Shown here piece by piece: positions 34,339 to 44,000 of a stretch of DNA of 55,322 bases. Source of the stretch: Bacillota bacterium. GTDB lineage: Bacteria > Bacillota > Sulfobacillia > Sulfobacillales > Sulfobacillaceae. Below the pieces are notes generated by a model. It was not told the DNA's origin, ran no database searches, and was given only the letters and a program-made list of their open reading frames with translations. The position numbers were made by a program, and so were the translations under genes. Position 1 is the stretch's first letter, and each line of letters opens with the position of its first letter. The stretch spans positions 1 to 55,322 of the forward strand of contig JAJZZH010000120.1 of NCBI GenBank assembly GCA_021797675.1. The letters run 5' to 3'.

Positions 34339-35847
34339 TCAAATATCTATCATCGTGGGCTCAGAACGGCCCCGATCGCTCCGGCTTTGGCGGTCGGAAC
34401 CGGTCCGCATCAGGGACAACAGTGCTGCCGCCACGGATAGCATAACCAGCACCAAAATCGTGCTGTGCAGGGCTGGAATCCAGGCCCGGTGTGGACCTCC
34501 GCCAAGCAGGTCCGCTCCCCGGGAAGCCAGCAAGGCCGCCAAAATGCTCAGCGACACCGCCGTGCCCATGGCCATGCCCAGCGAGCGAGCCATATTGAGA
34601 ATGCCGCCCCCCACCCCCAACCGCGAGCTGGGTAGCGATCCCATCACGGAGCTATTGTTGGGGGGGGTGAATACCCCGAGTCCGACCCCCACCATGAACA
34701 GTTCAATCACGAGCGGGACGACGTGGGGAGTCATGTTCACCGTCACCGCCGCGAGCAGAGCGCCCACCGCGGTCAGGCCCATGCCGGTGGACGTCAACAG
34801 CCGCGGACCGAACTGGTCCGCCAATCGACCCGCGGTCGGCGCGGCCAGGGTCATCCCCAAAGGCACCGGCGTCATGATCAGGCCCACCAAGGCTGTAGGG
34901 TACCCCCCCACGCGCTCGAAGTAATACGGCATGACCACCAACACCCCAAACATGACCAGATAGGACAGCAGGCCGGTGAAATTTCCGATCGTAAACACGG
35001 GAATCTTAAACAACCGCATATCGATGAGGGGAGCCGGTGTGCGCCGTTCCCACCACACGAAAACAATGCCTAACACCAACGCCAACGCAAACAGACCGAG
35101 GACCCGAATCGACGTCCAACCCCAGGCATCTCCCTGTTCCAGGCCGAGCATGACCGCCACCAAGACGGGGCTGAACAGCGCCGTCCCCAACCAGTCAAAT
35201 ACGGCTTTTTTGGTGGCCAGGCGATCCTTGGGCAGAATGAGAGCGCCCGCCAGCGTACCCAACAAGCCGACCGGCACGTTCACATAAAAGATGGCCCGCC
35301 AACCAAAGAGTCCGATCAATGCCCCCCCCACCGCGGGACCCACCGATAGCCCGATGGCTTGGGCAGAACCTTGAAACCCAATGGCGCGCCCGCGCATATT
35401 GGACGGCACGGCGGCCGTGATGATGGCAACCGAATTAGCTTGCAACATGGCTGCCCCCGCAGCCTGAAAGACCCGCGAAACGATCAACATCGTCATGTTC
35501 ATCGCCGCACCGCATGCGGCGGAACCGACAATAAAGACCAAAAATCCCAACGTATAGAGGGGTTTACGCCCAAACAGATCGGCTGCTCGTCCAAACAGGG
35601 TCAACATAGTCGCCAATGTCAACAAATATGAGATAAGGACCCAACCCACCGTTGAACCCGCGTGATAATACGTCCCCAAATCTGGCAGCGCAACATTCAC
35701 AATGCTCGCGTCCAACGCCGCCATGAATGCGCCGACACACACGGTGCCCACCACCAGCCAAATATAATTCGTCCGTTGGGTCACCCGCTGTGTTGGCAAC
35801 GAAGACCACCAAGTGGTTAGACTATGCCCACCGGTTCGAGTTGACAA
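34339..35847 (-). CDS. MFS drug transporter, DHA2 (14-helix) family
   Basis: A proton-driven efflux pump with about 14 hydrophobic segments. Signature motif A-like is GRAADLFGRKPLY, with LDASIVNVALP in helix 1 and the motif C-like GLSVGPAVGGALIGL. The start is uncertain: TTG at 35847 has GGAGGGG 7 bases upstream and is preferred; TTG 35799 and GTG 35784 are nearer helix 1 but have no SD. The frame stays open to 36144. A separate SD-preceded small ORF overlaps this start (35817-35885). Confidence 0.88.
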   Translation of the reverse strand: MSTRTGGHSLTTWWSSLPTQRVTQRTNYIWLVVGTVCVGAFMAALDASIVNVALPDLGTYYHAGSTVGWVLISYLLTLATMLTLFGRAADLFGRKPLYTLGFLVFIVGSAACGAAMNMTMLIVSRVFQAAGAAMLQANSVAIITAAVPSNMRGRAIGFQGSAQAIGLSVGPAVGGALIGLFGWRAIFYVNVPVGLLGTLAGALILPKDRLATKKAVFDWLGTALFSPVLVAVMLGLEQGDAWGWTSIRVLGLFALALVLGIVFVWWERRTPAPLIDMRLFKIPVFTIGNFTGLLSYLVMFGVLVVMPYYFERVGGYPTALVGLIMTPVPLGMTLAAPTAGRLADQFGPRLLTSTGMGLTAVGALLAAVTVNMTPHVVPLVIELFMVGVGLGVFTPPNNSSVMGSLPSSRLGVGGGILNMARSLGMAMGTAVSLSILAALLASRGADLLGGGPHRAWIPALHSTILVLVMLSVAAALLSLMRTGSDRQSRSDRGRSEPTMIDI

Positions 35848-35885
35848 TCCGACCCCTCCGCATTTCGATTGGTGATTTGAAACAT
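35817..35885 (-). CDS. Possible 22-residue leader ORF of the DHA2 pump
   Basis: AAGGAGGGG stands 2-5 bases before an ATG at 35885 that opens a frame of 22 codons ending in TAA at 35817. It is out of frame with the pump and overlaps its preferred start. It may be a leader peptide that governs pump translation, or a remnant start of the pump gene separated by a frameshift. Confidence 0.4.
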   Translation of the reverse strand: MFQITNRNAEGSDCQLEPVGIV

Positions 35886-36165
35886 CGCCCCTCCTTATTG
35901 GAAAATTTTCTTGGCTGGCCTCATTATCGCACTCGTCCAACCAAAAATCCACGTCCCGGACGGCTTTCCGAGGGCACGCCGAACGACCCTCGCCGGCAGC
36001 TCGCGTTGGTCGTCCGCCACCAGGCTGATTCTCCGGCTCGCTTCGTGTACGATAATAGCGAGGCGATCGAATTTTGGCCCGCCTCATCGCGCGTGGCAGT
36101 TTTGGAACCCCGACCGGGGCCCACAGGTCCGCGGCGTGAGTCACCGTGTGAAGGAGCGCCAGAAG
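35886..36165. other. Divergent intergenic region, DHA2 pump / rqcH
   Basis: No gene seen. A TACGATAAT at 36048-36056 could hold the rqcH -10 box, with a poor -35. AAGGAG at about 36151 is the rqcH ribosome-binding site. Confidence 0.4.
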
Positions 36166-37791
36166 ATGCCTATAGACGCCTTGCTGCTCAGAAGATTGGC
36201 TGCCGAATGGAACCGTACGCTGATTGGCCTCACCTGGACCAAAGCCGAATACGACCCTGGGAGAGTACGATTAATCGGGCGCCAGGGTGCGGACAACCGC
36301 GTCGTCGAATTGCTCTTTGTGCTGGCTCCCGGCTTGGCGCGTATTCATCGCACGGCCACCTCCCGCGGCAAGCACTCCAAACCCAGACCGCTCCCTCCTT
36401 TTTTTGACCACTTGTTGCCCGCCACCGTGCAGGAAGTTTCCGTTGTCCCCTGGGAGCGCATCGTCCACTTTCACCTGCAGCAACCCGGCGACTTGGGCGA
36501 CGTGCGGCACGTCACGCTGATTGCCGAGTTGGCGGGACACATGACCAATCTCATCCTGGTGAGTCCCGCCGGCATCGTAATCGATGCCCTAAAGCGTTCC
36601 GCCGCCAAGAATGCTAAACGGGCCATCGCGCCCGGGCTCAGATATGTGCCGCCGCCCCCGTTTGAGGATCCTTGCGCGTCCCGCGACCCAAGTCACCTGC
36701 CGCCTTTGGCCCGACAACGACTGGCCGAAGCCGGACCTAAATTTTGGGACACACTGTGCCAAGATTATGCCACCGGGCAATTTCCGTCGTACCTATTGCA
36801 CAATCCTGACGATCAACGGGATGATGTGTGGGTATATCCTCTGCAGGGCTGGGAAGCGACGCCGGTAACCGACCTCGAAGCAACCATTGCCCGCGTATTC
36901 GCCGAAAAAGAGGAGAAACTGCGGCGCGACGGTGAGCGCCGGCAATATCTGGCCCGATTGAACGACCGTATTCGCCATCTTTTGCTGCGCATCCAGGAAT
37001 GGGAACAGTGGGCCAACCAAGACGGCAGCGTCGAACGCGAGCTGGGCGACTTGTGGCTAACTCACCAACACCGTTTCGCCAATGTGGATACGGGTGAAAT
37101 CACCGTGCCTCGCTTTAGCAACCCCGAGGCTACGGTCGTGCTCCGTCTGGAACCAGGTACCCTGCCCCACGAAATGGCACAACACGCCTACCGCCGATAC
37201 AAAAAGCTCCGGAACCGGCGCGAAGCCGCCTTGCGCATGCTTGAGCTAGCCCGGGCCCAACTTCAGCATTGGCAGCAGGAGTACGCAGCCCTGGAGGCGG
37301 GGGAACTCTCGCCGGAACATATCTCCCGAACGGTCAGGGAACTGCACTCCAGCGATCGCGACCGCAAACCCAAAGATGCCAAGGTAGGATACCGGCGCTT
37401 CGAAAGCGCCCACGGCTACCCCATCTGGGTAGGCCACAACCGCGAAGAAAATCATCGCCTCACTTTTCGCGAGGCACGACCCGATGATTTGTGGTTTCAC
37501 GTCAAACAGGTGCCCGGCTCGCACGCAGTCCTGTTTTGCGGTAAAGACGCCCCTGCCCTCGACGATCTCCTGGACGCGGCAGAACTCGTCGTGTTTTACA
37601 GCACCGCCCAGCATTCGTCCATGGTTCCGGTGGACTATACGCGCCGAAAGTTTGTCAGAAAACGACCCCACGGAGCCCCCGGCGAAGTTCTTTACCGACA
37701 GGAAAAAACCCTGTACATCACGCCCGATGCCGCGCGCCTGCGGCGGCTGGGAGCGGTGAAAGAACGCCTGGCCGACGTCGACCCCGGATAG
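36166..37791 (+). CDS. rqcH: Ribosome quality control protein RqcH (NFACT family, Rqc2 homologue)
   Basis: Binds obstructed 50S subunits and recruits alanyl-tRNA to add C-terminal alanine tails that mark stalled peptides for degradation. The NFACT-N, coiled-coil (about residues 230-400) and NFACT-R parts are all visible, the last with RFESAHGYPIWVGHNREENH and DDLWFHVKQVPGSHAVL. At 541 residues it is slightly short. The functional Asp97-Arg98 pair of Bacillus RqcH reads Glu97-Arg98 here (PWERIV). The ATG at 36166 has AAGGAG 9 bases upstream; the open frame further up has no SD. Confidence 0.93.
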   Translation: MPIDALLLRRLAAEWNRTLIGLTWTKAEYDPGRVRLIGRQGADNRVVELLFVLAPGLARIHRTATSRGKHSKPRPLPPFFDHLLPATVQEVSVVPWERIVHFHLQQPGDLGDVRHVTLIAELAGHMTNLILVSPAGIVIDALKRSAAKNAKRAIAPGLRYVPPPPFEDPCASRDPSHLPPLARQRLAEAGPKFWDTLCQDYATGQFPSYLLHNPDDQRDDVWVYPLQGWEATPVTDLEATIARVFAEKEEKLRRDGERRQYLARLNDRIRHLLLRIQEWEQWANQDGSVERELGDLWLTHQHRFANVDTGEITVPRFSNPEATVVLRLEPGTLPHEMAQHAYRRYKKLRNRREAALRMLELARAQLQHWQQEYAALEAGELSPEHISRTVRELHSSDRDRKPKDAKVGYRRFESAHGYPIWVGHNREENHRLTFREARPDDLWFHVKQVPGSHAVLFCGKDAPALDDLLDAAELVVFYSTAQHSSMVPVDYTRRKFVRKRPHGAPGEVLYRQEKTLYITPDAARLRRLGAVKERLADVDPG

Positions 37792-37841
37792 GCGGCACGG
37801 CGCGTCGTCAGCGGGGACCGGCGGTCTCCCGCCGTGCCGCC
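37791..37841. terminator. Possible shared terminator of rqcH and the pyr operon
   Basis: GGCGGCACGGCG (37791-37802) is perfectly complementary to CGCCGTGCCGCC (37830-37841), 12 bp with a 27-base inner region. It overlaps the last codons of pyrE and follows the rqcH stop. No T-run is present, so a bidirectional structural stop is only suggested. Confidence 0.4.
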
Positions 37842-38404
37842 TTGGGCCGCACCAAAGGCAAGTCCCCCGCGCACAGCGGGCAGGCGTCGGCAGGCCATGA
37901 TGGAGCCTGCAGGTGGACCACCGACAACAAGGGCACCGTACCTAGACTATCTCCTCCGGTGCGGTTGACCAGCGCCGCCACCACGCGTACCACGGCGCCC
38001 GAGGCTTCCACCGCTTGCATCACTTGGCCCACCGAGGACCCGGTCGTCACCACGTCTTCGACCACGGCCACCGGTTCGCCGGGTTCCAGCGCAAATCCCC
38101 GGCGGAACACCATGCCGCCATCTTCTTTTTCCGCAAATAGGGCCCGCACGCCACGCATTTCCTGGGCCACCGCGTAGGCCGGGATGACGCCTCCCATCGC
38201 CGGGCCGACCACCGTGCTCACTGGACCCACGGCGGTCACCTGGCGGGCCAGTTCCTGCGCCCACCGCGCCAGCACCCAGGGCCGTTCGGTCAAGCGGGCC
38301 AGCAGAAAAAAGGTGGCGCTGTGCCGTCCGGTGGTCAACTGAAAATGTCCGCGCAAGAGGGCGCCCACGCGTTCCAACTCCTCAATCCAGACGCTATCGC
38401 TCAT
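37808..38404 (-). CDS. pyrE: Orotate phosphoribosyltransferase
   Basis: Forms orotidine 5'-phosphate from orotate and PRPP. The PRPP motif is VAVVEDVVTTGSSV; GPAMGGVIPAYAVA and ALFAEKEDGGMVFRRGF are also typical. The ATG at 38404 has GGAGG 4-5 bases upstream and gives 198 residues; the longer frame starting at 38473 lacks an SD. The C-terminal tail carries an extra CPLC pair. It is the last gene of the pyr operon, separated from pyrF by 172 bases. Confidence 0.93.
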   Translation of the reverse strand: MSDSVWIEELERVGALLRGHFQLTTGRHSATFFLLARLTERPWVLARWAQELARQVTAVGPVSTVVGPAMGGVIPAYAVAQEMRGVRALFAEKEDGGMVFRRGFALEPGEPVAVVEDVVTTGSSVGQVMQAVEASGAVVRVVAALVNRTGGDSLGTVPLLSVVHLQAPSWPADACPLCAGDLPLVRPKAARRETAGPR

Positions 38405-38482
38405 ATGTCCTCCATGCTTCCTGTGGGTAAATCGCTGCAACGGTCTTTTCTCTTGGACAGGGATCTTCGCCACGCTTTCGGC

Positions 38483-38551
38483 CTAGACTCGACCCCGGCG
38501 AAACCCGCGCTCTTTACGTCCACTCAGGGTCACGTCGCTGGCCATGGCCAT
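38483..38551 (-). CDS. Possible 22-residue ORF between pyrF and pyrE
   Basis: GGAGGG lies 5 bases before an ATG at 38551, which opens 22 codons (start MAMASDVTLSG, then basic) ending in TAG at 38483. No homology recognised. Its place in the only large gap of the pyr operon suggests a leader peptide or a chance SD. Confidence 0.3.
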   Translation of the reverse strand: MAMASDVTLSGRKERGFRRGRV

Positions 38552-38576
38552 CGCGACCCTCCGACCAGAGACGCCC

Positions 38577-39245
38577 TCACGTCGCCAGGCGTTTCAATGC
38601 TTCGAGCCGACCCACGGGGTCCGCAGTCTGCCACAATCCGCGACCGAGTACCAAATCCGTGCCCCCTTGGGCCACTATCGCCTCCGGCTGGCCTACCCGC
38701 TTCTGGTCGTCGGCGGCCTCCCCCGGCCAACGAATCCCGGGCACCACCAACCGTGCTCGCGGCCACTCCCGCTGTATGGCCGGCAACTCCGGGGCGGAAA
38801 CCACCACGCCAGCCAGTCCTGCCACCCGAGCGGTTTGCGCATAGAGCGCCACCAGTTCCGGCAGCGACGACGTATAGCCAAGGCCGGCCAGATCCTCCGA
38901 TCCCAGGCTGGTAAGCACCGTCACCCCAATCAGGCTTGTCGAAGGTGCGGCTTCGCGGGCGGCTTCCAGCATTTGACGTCCTCCGCTAACGTGCAGCGTG
39001 ATCAACGACACCCCCAACCTAGCCAGGTTCGCCACGGCACCTGCCACCGTACGCGGAATATCATGGAGCTTCATATCGAGAAAAATCTCATAGCCCTGTT
39101 GCGTCCAGTGCAATACGCCCTCGGGTCCGATGCGGTGGTACAATTCGAGACCGACCTTAAACGTCCGGTGCGGGGCGAGGCAGGCCATCCGCGCTTCCGC
39201 TGCCTCGCGCTCGGAAACATCCAGCGCAACCCACAATGTCGCCAT
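38577..39245 (-). CDS. pyrF: Orotidine 5'-phosphate decarboxylase
   Basis: Decarboxylates OMP to UMP. The catalytic DxKxxDI motif is present in FLDMKLHDIPRTVAG, with the N-terminal WVALDVSE and phosphate-binding LVLGRGLW. Length 222 residues is below the usual 230-240 but within range. It starts 46 bases after pyrD. Confidence 0.94.
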   Translation of the reverse strand: MATLWVALDVSEREAAEARMACLAPHRTFKVGLELYHRIGPEGVLHWTQQGYEIFLDMKLHDIPRTVAGAVANLARLGVSLITLHVSGGRQMLEAAREAAPSTSLIGVTVLTSLGSEDLAGLGYTSSLPELVALYAQTARVAGLAGVVVSAPELPAIQREWPRARLVVPGIRWPGEAADDQKRVGQPEAIVAQGGTDLVLGRGLWQTADPVGRLEALKRLAT

Positions 39246-39291
39246 CCGGCATCACCTCCCATCGACTCGCCGCTATGCCGTCGGCCTCGAG

Positions 39292-40218
39292 CTACAACCG
39301 TCCAGGCAGGGCTTGCCCAATCAACTCGATCGGTGTTGTCACGCCCAAACGTTCGAGGCACTCCGGCAAGTCATCGATAATGCGCTCCATCGTGGTGGGA
39401 TCCGCGAAAGTCGCCGTGCCCACCATCACCGCACTCGCACCCGCCATCAGAAACTCCGCCACGTCCTCGGCGGTGCGAATGCCGCCGATGCCAACGATGG
39501 GAATATCCACGGCCTGTGCCACCTGGTAGACGACACGCAGCGCGATCGGCTTGATCGCTGGGCCCGAGAGTCCCCCGCTGAGGCCGCCCAGCGCCGGCCG
39601 CCGCCGCTTCAGGTCAATCGCCATTCCCAACACGGTGTTGATGGCGGTAACCGCGTCGGCGCCGGCCGTTGCCACAGCCTCGGCAATTCGCTCCGGCTCC
39701 GCTACGTTGGGGGAAAGCTTGACCCAAAGCGGCCGCCGCGTGATCGCGCGCACCGCCGCCGTGACTTCAGCCGCATGGATGGGGTCTTGCCCAAAGGTCA
39801 GGCCGCCTTCCTTGATATTTGGACAGGAGATGTTTAATTCGATGGCATCGACCGCCGATTCGGCTTCGAGTCGTTCGACCACCCGGCAGTACTCGTCGAC
39901 CGTATGCCCAATCACATTCACGACCACCCGGGTGCCCGCCGCGGCCAGGAACGGCAAATCCTCACGGCAAAACACCTCTACCCCCGGATTTTGCAGCCCA
40001 ATCGAGTTGAGCAGGCCGGATTCGGTTTCCCAGACCCGCGGCGGGGGATTACCCGGCCAAGGGTCGGGTGAGACGCCTTTGGCGGCAATGCCGCCCAGGC
40101 GCGACAAGTTTACCAGATCGGCGTATTCCGGACCAAAACCGAAGGTTCCCGAAGCCGCCATGACAGGGTTGGCCAAGCGAACGGCGCCCACCGCCACCTC
40201 CAAGTTAACCCCCTTCAC
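39292..40218 (-). CDS. pyrD: Dihydroorotate dehydrogenase, class 1B catalytic subunit
   Basis: Oxidises dihydroorotate to orotate with FMN; the class 1B enzyme passes electrons to NAD+ through PyrK. The catalytic cysteine is in ELNISCPNIKEGG, and NPVMAASGTFG and GIGGIRTAED are family marks. The start overlaps the pyrK stop by 4 bases, consistent with a two-subunit complex. Confidence 0.95.
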   Translation of the reverse strand: MKGVNLEVAVGAVRLANPVMAASGTFGFGPEYADLVNLSRLGGIAAKGVSPDPWPGNPPPRVWETESGLLNSIGLQNPGVEVFCREDLPFLAAAGTRVVVNVIGHTVDEYCRVVERLEAESAVDAIELNISCPNIKEGGLTFGQDPIHAAEVTAAVRAITRRPLWVKLSPNVAEPERIAEAVATAGADAVTAINTVLGMAIDLKRRRPALGGLSGGLSGPAIKPIALRVVYQVAQAVDIPIVGIGGIRTAEDVAEFLMAGASAVMVGTATFADPTTMERIIDDLPECLERLGVTTPIELIGQALPGRL

Positions 40219-40991
40219 CAGATCAGCTCCTCTGCCGCAAATACGGGACCGTCATGGCAGACTCGCCGCCACTCGGGCCCGTGCTTACCCTGAGCCAAGA
40301 CTACGCAGGCGAGACATGCGCCCATCCCGCAACCCATCCGTTGTTCGAGCGCCAGATAGACGTGTTCGACGCCTTGACACACTTGAGCCACCTGGGCCAA
40401 CATGGCGGTTGGGCCGCAGGCATAGACCTGTCCGTTCGGATTTTGGGCACGCCAATGCGCCAGCGGTCCCAAAACCGTTCCCCGGCCGCCTCGACTGCCG
40501 TCATCAGTGGTGATCCGGACGTCGTCGATCCGGTCGCGGAAATCGTCTCCCATGGTCAGCAAGTCCTCCCGCCGTGCCCCCAGCACGGCCGTAATCGGCG
40601 CTTGCACGACATCCTGCCACGCCTCCAAGGCCGCGAACACGGGGGGAATGCCGACCCCTCCCCCCACCAAGCACCAAGGGCGGTCGGCCTGAGGCGCCGG
40701 AAACCCGTGGCCCAGGGGGCCCAAGACGTCGAGTTGGCTTCCCGCCGGCTGTTCGCTGAGCCATCGGGTACCGGCCCCAACGACCTGCCAGAGGATACCC
40801 ACCCGTCCCTGCGCTCGATCAAGGCGGGAAAAAGAGATCGGACGCCGCAGCGTTCCCGGGGTGCGCACGTGCACAAACTGCCCAGGTATCGCCGCCGCCA
40901 ATTCCCGAGAATCCAGCCGCACCTCAAAATGGCCGGTCGCCACGGCGGTGATCGAATGGATGGTGGCTTTGATGATTAGAGGTCTGATCAT
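40215..40991 (-). CDS. pyrK: Dihydroorotate dehydrogenase electron transfer subunit
   Basis: Carries FAD and a 2Fe-2S cluster and links PyrD to NAD+. The flavin motif is RRPISFSR; the cluster cysteines are in CGMGACLACVV and VCHDGPVF. GGGAGG is a few bases before the ATG at 40991; the frame extends five codons further without SD. Starts 33 bases after carB. Confidence 0.94.
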   Translation of the reverse strand: MIRPLIIKATIHSITAVATGHFEVRLDSRELAAAIPGQFVHVRTPGTLRRPISFSRLDRAQGRVGILWQVVGAGTRWLSEQPAGSQLDVLGPLGHGFPAPQADRPWCLVGGGVGIPPVFAALEAWQDVVQAPITAVLGARREDLLTMGDDFRDRIDDVRITTDDGSRGGRGTVLGPLAHWRAQNPNGQVYACGPTAMLAQVAQVCQGVEHVYLALEQRMGCGMGACLACVVLAQGKHGPEWRRVCHDGPVFAAEELIW

Positions 40992-41024
40992 GCTGGCTCC
41001 TCCCAAGTGCCCAAGCTGGGGTGT

Positions 41025-44000
41025 TCAGTGCACCATATCAACGTTCAGCCATTCATTCAGCGAGCGGACGGAAACGCTTTTTTGGTGCCGACCCTGCAGC
41101 GCGGTGACCGCTGCTCGCAGGGTGTCCAGTGATGTCAGGCACATGATGCCACGCTCGACCGCAGTCCGCCGAATGAGAAAACCTTCACTCTCCTCGCGGC
41201 CCCCGTGCGTAATCGTGTCCACCACCAAGTCAAACGTTCCCTGTCGAATGAGGTCAATGATGTCGGGATGACGCACGCCGATCCGGTGCACCGGAGTGGC
41301 CGGAACCCCTGCCAACGATAGACGGGCCAGGGTCCCCCCTGTCGCATAAAGCGCATAGCCCATCGCTTCGAGCGCGCGCAGCAGCGGAGTCGCTTCCTCC
41401 TTGTCGACATCGGCGATGGTGGCCAATACCTTGCCGCCTGCCGGCAGCCGGAATCCTCCAGCTAACAGCGCTTTGTACAATGCCCCCGACGCGTCGGTGT
41501 CGATCCCCATCGCCTCGCCGGTCGACTTCATCTCGGGACCTAAGGCGGCGTCGACTTTGCTCAGTTTGGCAAACGAGAATACTGGCATTTTCACGGCGAC
41601 ATGTTGAGGCGGGCTCGCCAAACCATATCCGTAGCGATCAGGCAGGCGACCGTTGAGGGCGACCTCAATCGCCAGATCGACCAGCGGAATGCCGGTGGCC
41701 TTGATGAGAAACGGCACCGTGCGCGACGAGCGGGGATTCGCTTCGATCACGTAGAGCGATTCGCCCACGGCCACAAACTGGATGTTAATGAGTCCCCGCA
41801 CAGCTAGCGCCCGACATAACGTCTCGGTGTAGCGGACGACTTTGGCGATCAAGGCGGCCGAGGCGCGCAGGGGCGGCAAGACCGCTAGCGAGTCTCCCGA
41901 GTGCACCCCGGCCCGCTCGACATGCTCCATCACGGCCGGAATGAGGACGCGTTCGCCGTCGCTGACCGCGTCGACCTCCAATTCCAGTCCGTTCAAATAC
42001 CGGTCGACCAACAACGGCTGGTCAGGACCGATTTCGACCAATTGATCCAGATACTGCTCCAATTGCTCAGCGTTGTCGACGATGCGCATGGCCCGCCCGC
42101 CCAGCACGAAGGATGGCCGTACCAGCACGGGGAATCCGATGACCTCGGCGGCTCGCCTGGCGTCGGCCACGGTCAGCGCCGTCATCCCCGGTGGACGCTC
42201 AATATGGTACCGTTCCAACACGGCATCAAACAACCGGCGGTCTTCGGCCGCGGTCACCCCCGCCAGCGGCGTCCCCAAGATCTTGACGCCGTGCGCATCC
42301 AGTCCAGCCGCCAAATTTATCGCCGTCTGGCCTCCGAACTGCACCATCACCCCGATTGGGTGTTCTTTGGTCACGACGTTCAACACGTCCTCCAAGGTCA
42401 GGGGTTCGAAGTACAGGCGGTCGGACTCGTTAAAATCGGTCGACACCGTCTCGGGATTGCTGTTAATCATGATGGCCCGCAAATTCCGGGCCCTGAGCGC
42501 CTTCAAGGCATAGACCGATGCGGCGTCGAATTCAATGCCCTGGCCAATGCGAATCGGTCCCGAGCCTAACACGATGACCCGGTCGCCCTCGAGGGGAAGG
42601 GCTTCGTCTTCGAGGTCGTAGGTTGAGTAAAAATAGGGGGTCCGGGCGGGGAATTCGCCGGCACACGTATCCACCATCTTGTACGCGGGTTCGATGGCAC
42701 TTTCCCGTCGAGCCGTGGCCACCACATCCGGCTCTACTCCAGCCAGGGCAGCGATGCGTGCGTCGGAAAAGCCTTCTTCCTTCAGCTGACGGAGATTTTC
42801 CCGCCAACGTGCCGGATCCTTTTCGAGGGTTCGGTCCATCGCCGCGATGCGGGCAATTTCATGCAAAAACCAGGCGTCAATGCGCGTCGCTGGTTCCAGT
42901 TCGTCCACTCCGCCGCCGCGTCGCAAATATTCAGCCAAATAAAACAGACGGTCGTCGGTGGCCGCCACCGCGCGCCGCCGGATCTCGCTGTCCGGCATCT
43001 GGGCCGGCACGGCGCCGAACAGGCTCGGTTGCTTAATGTCCAGCGATCGCACGGCTTTTTGCAGGGCACCGGTAAAGGTGCGGTCGATGGCCATCACTTC
43101 CCCGGTCGCCTTCATCTGGGTGCCCAGTTGGCGGTCCGCGTGCGGAAACTTGTCAAACGGCCAGCGGGGGATCTTGACGACTGTATAGTCGAGGGCGGGC
43201 TCGAAGGCCGCCGATGTTTTCGCCGTCACCGGGTTGGGAATCTCGTCGAGGGTCAAACCAATGGCGATTTTGGCCGCGATGCGGGCAATGGGATATCCGG
43301 TGGCCTTGGAAGCCAATGCGCTGGAGCGGGACACCCGCGGATTGACCTCAATCACTCGGTAATCTCCGTCGCGGTTCAGCGCCAGCTGGACATTGCAGCC
43401 TCCCTCCACTTGGAGGCTGTCAATGATGTTCAAGGACACCGTCCGGAGTTTCTGGTACTCCTCGTTGCTCAACGTCTGGCTGGGCGCAACCACGATCGAA
43501 TCGCCCGTATGCACCCCCACCGGATCGAAGTTTTCCATGTTGCAGACGGTGACCGCATTGCCGTGACCGTCTCGGATCACCTCGTACTCGATCTCCTTCC
43601 AGCCGGCAATCGATTCTTCGATCAATACTTGGCCGATCGGGCTGAGAGCCAGTGCTTTGGGCAGCCGTTCCAGCATCTCGCGGTCATGGGCGACGAAACC
43701 GCCCCCGCTCCCGCCCAAGGTGTAAGCAGGGCGCAAGACCAAAGGATACCCGGCTTCCGCCGCAAACGCCAAGCCCTCCTCGAGCGCGGTGACGCTCCGA
43801 CTACGGGGAATCGGGTGCCCGAGGCGCAGCATGAGTCGGCGAAATGCTTCGCGATCCTCAGCCTGCTCAATCGCCCTCAGCGGGGTGCCTAAAATTTCTA
43901 TCCCCAAGTCGGTCAAAATCCCCGTGCGCGCCAATTCGGTGGCCAAATTCAATCCGAGTTGGCCGCCCAGGGTGGGGACCACGCCGTCGGGTCGCTCCTT

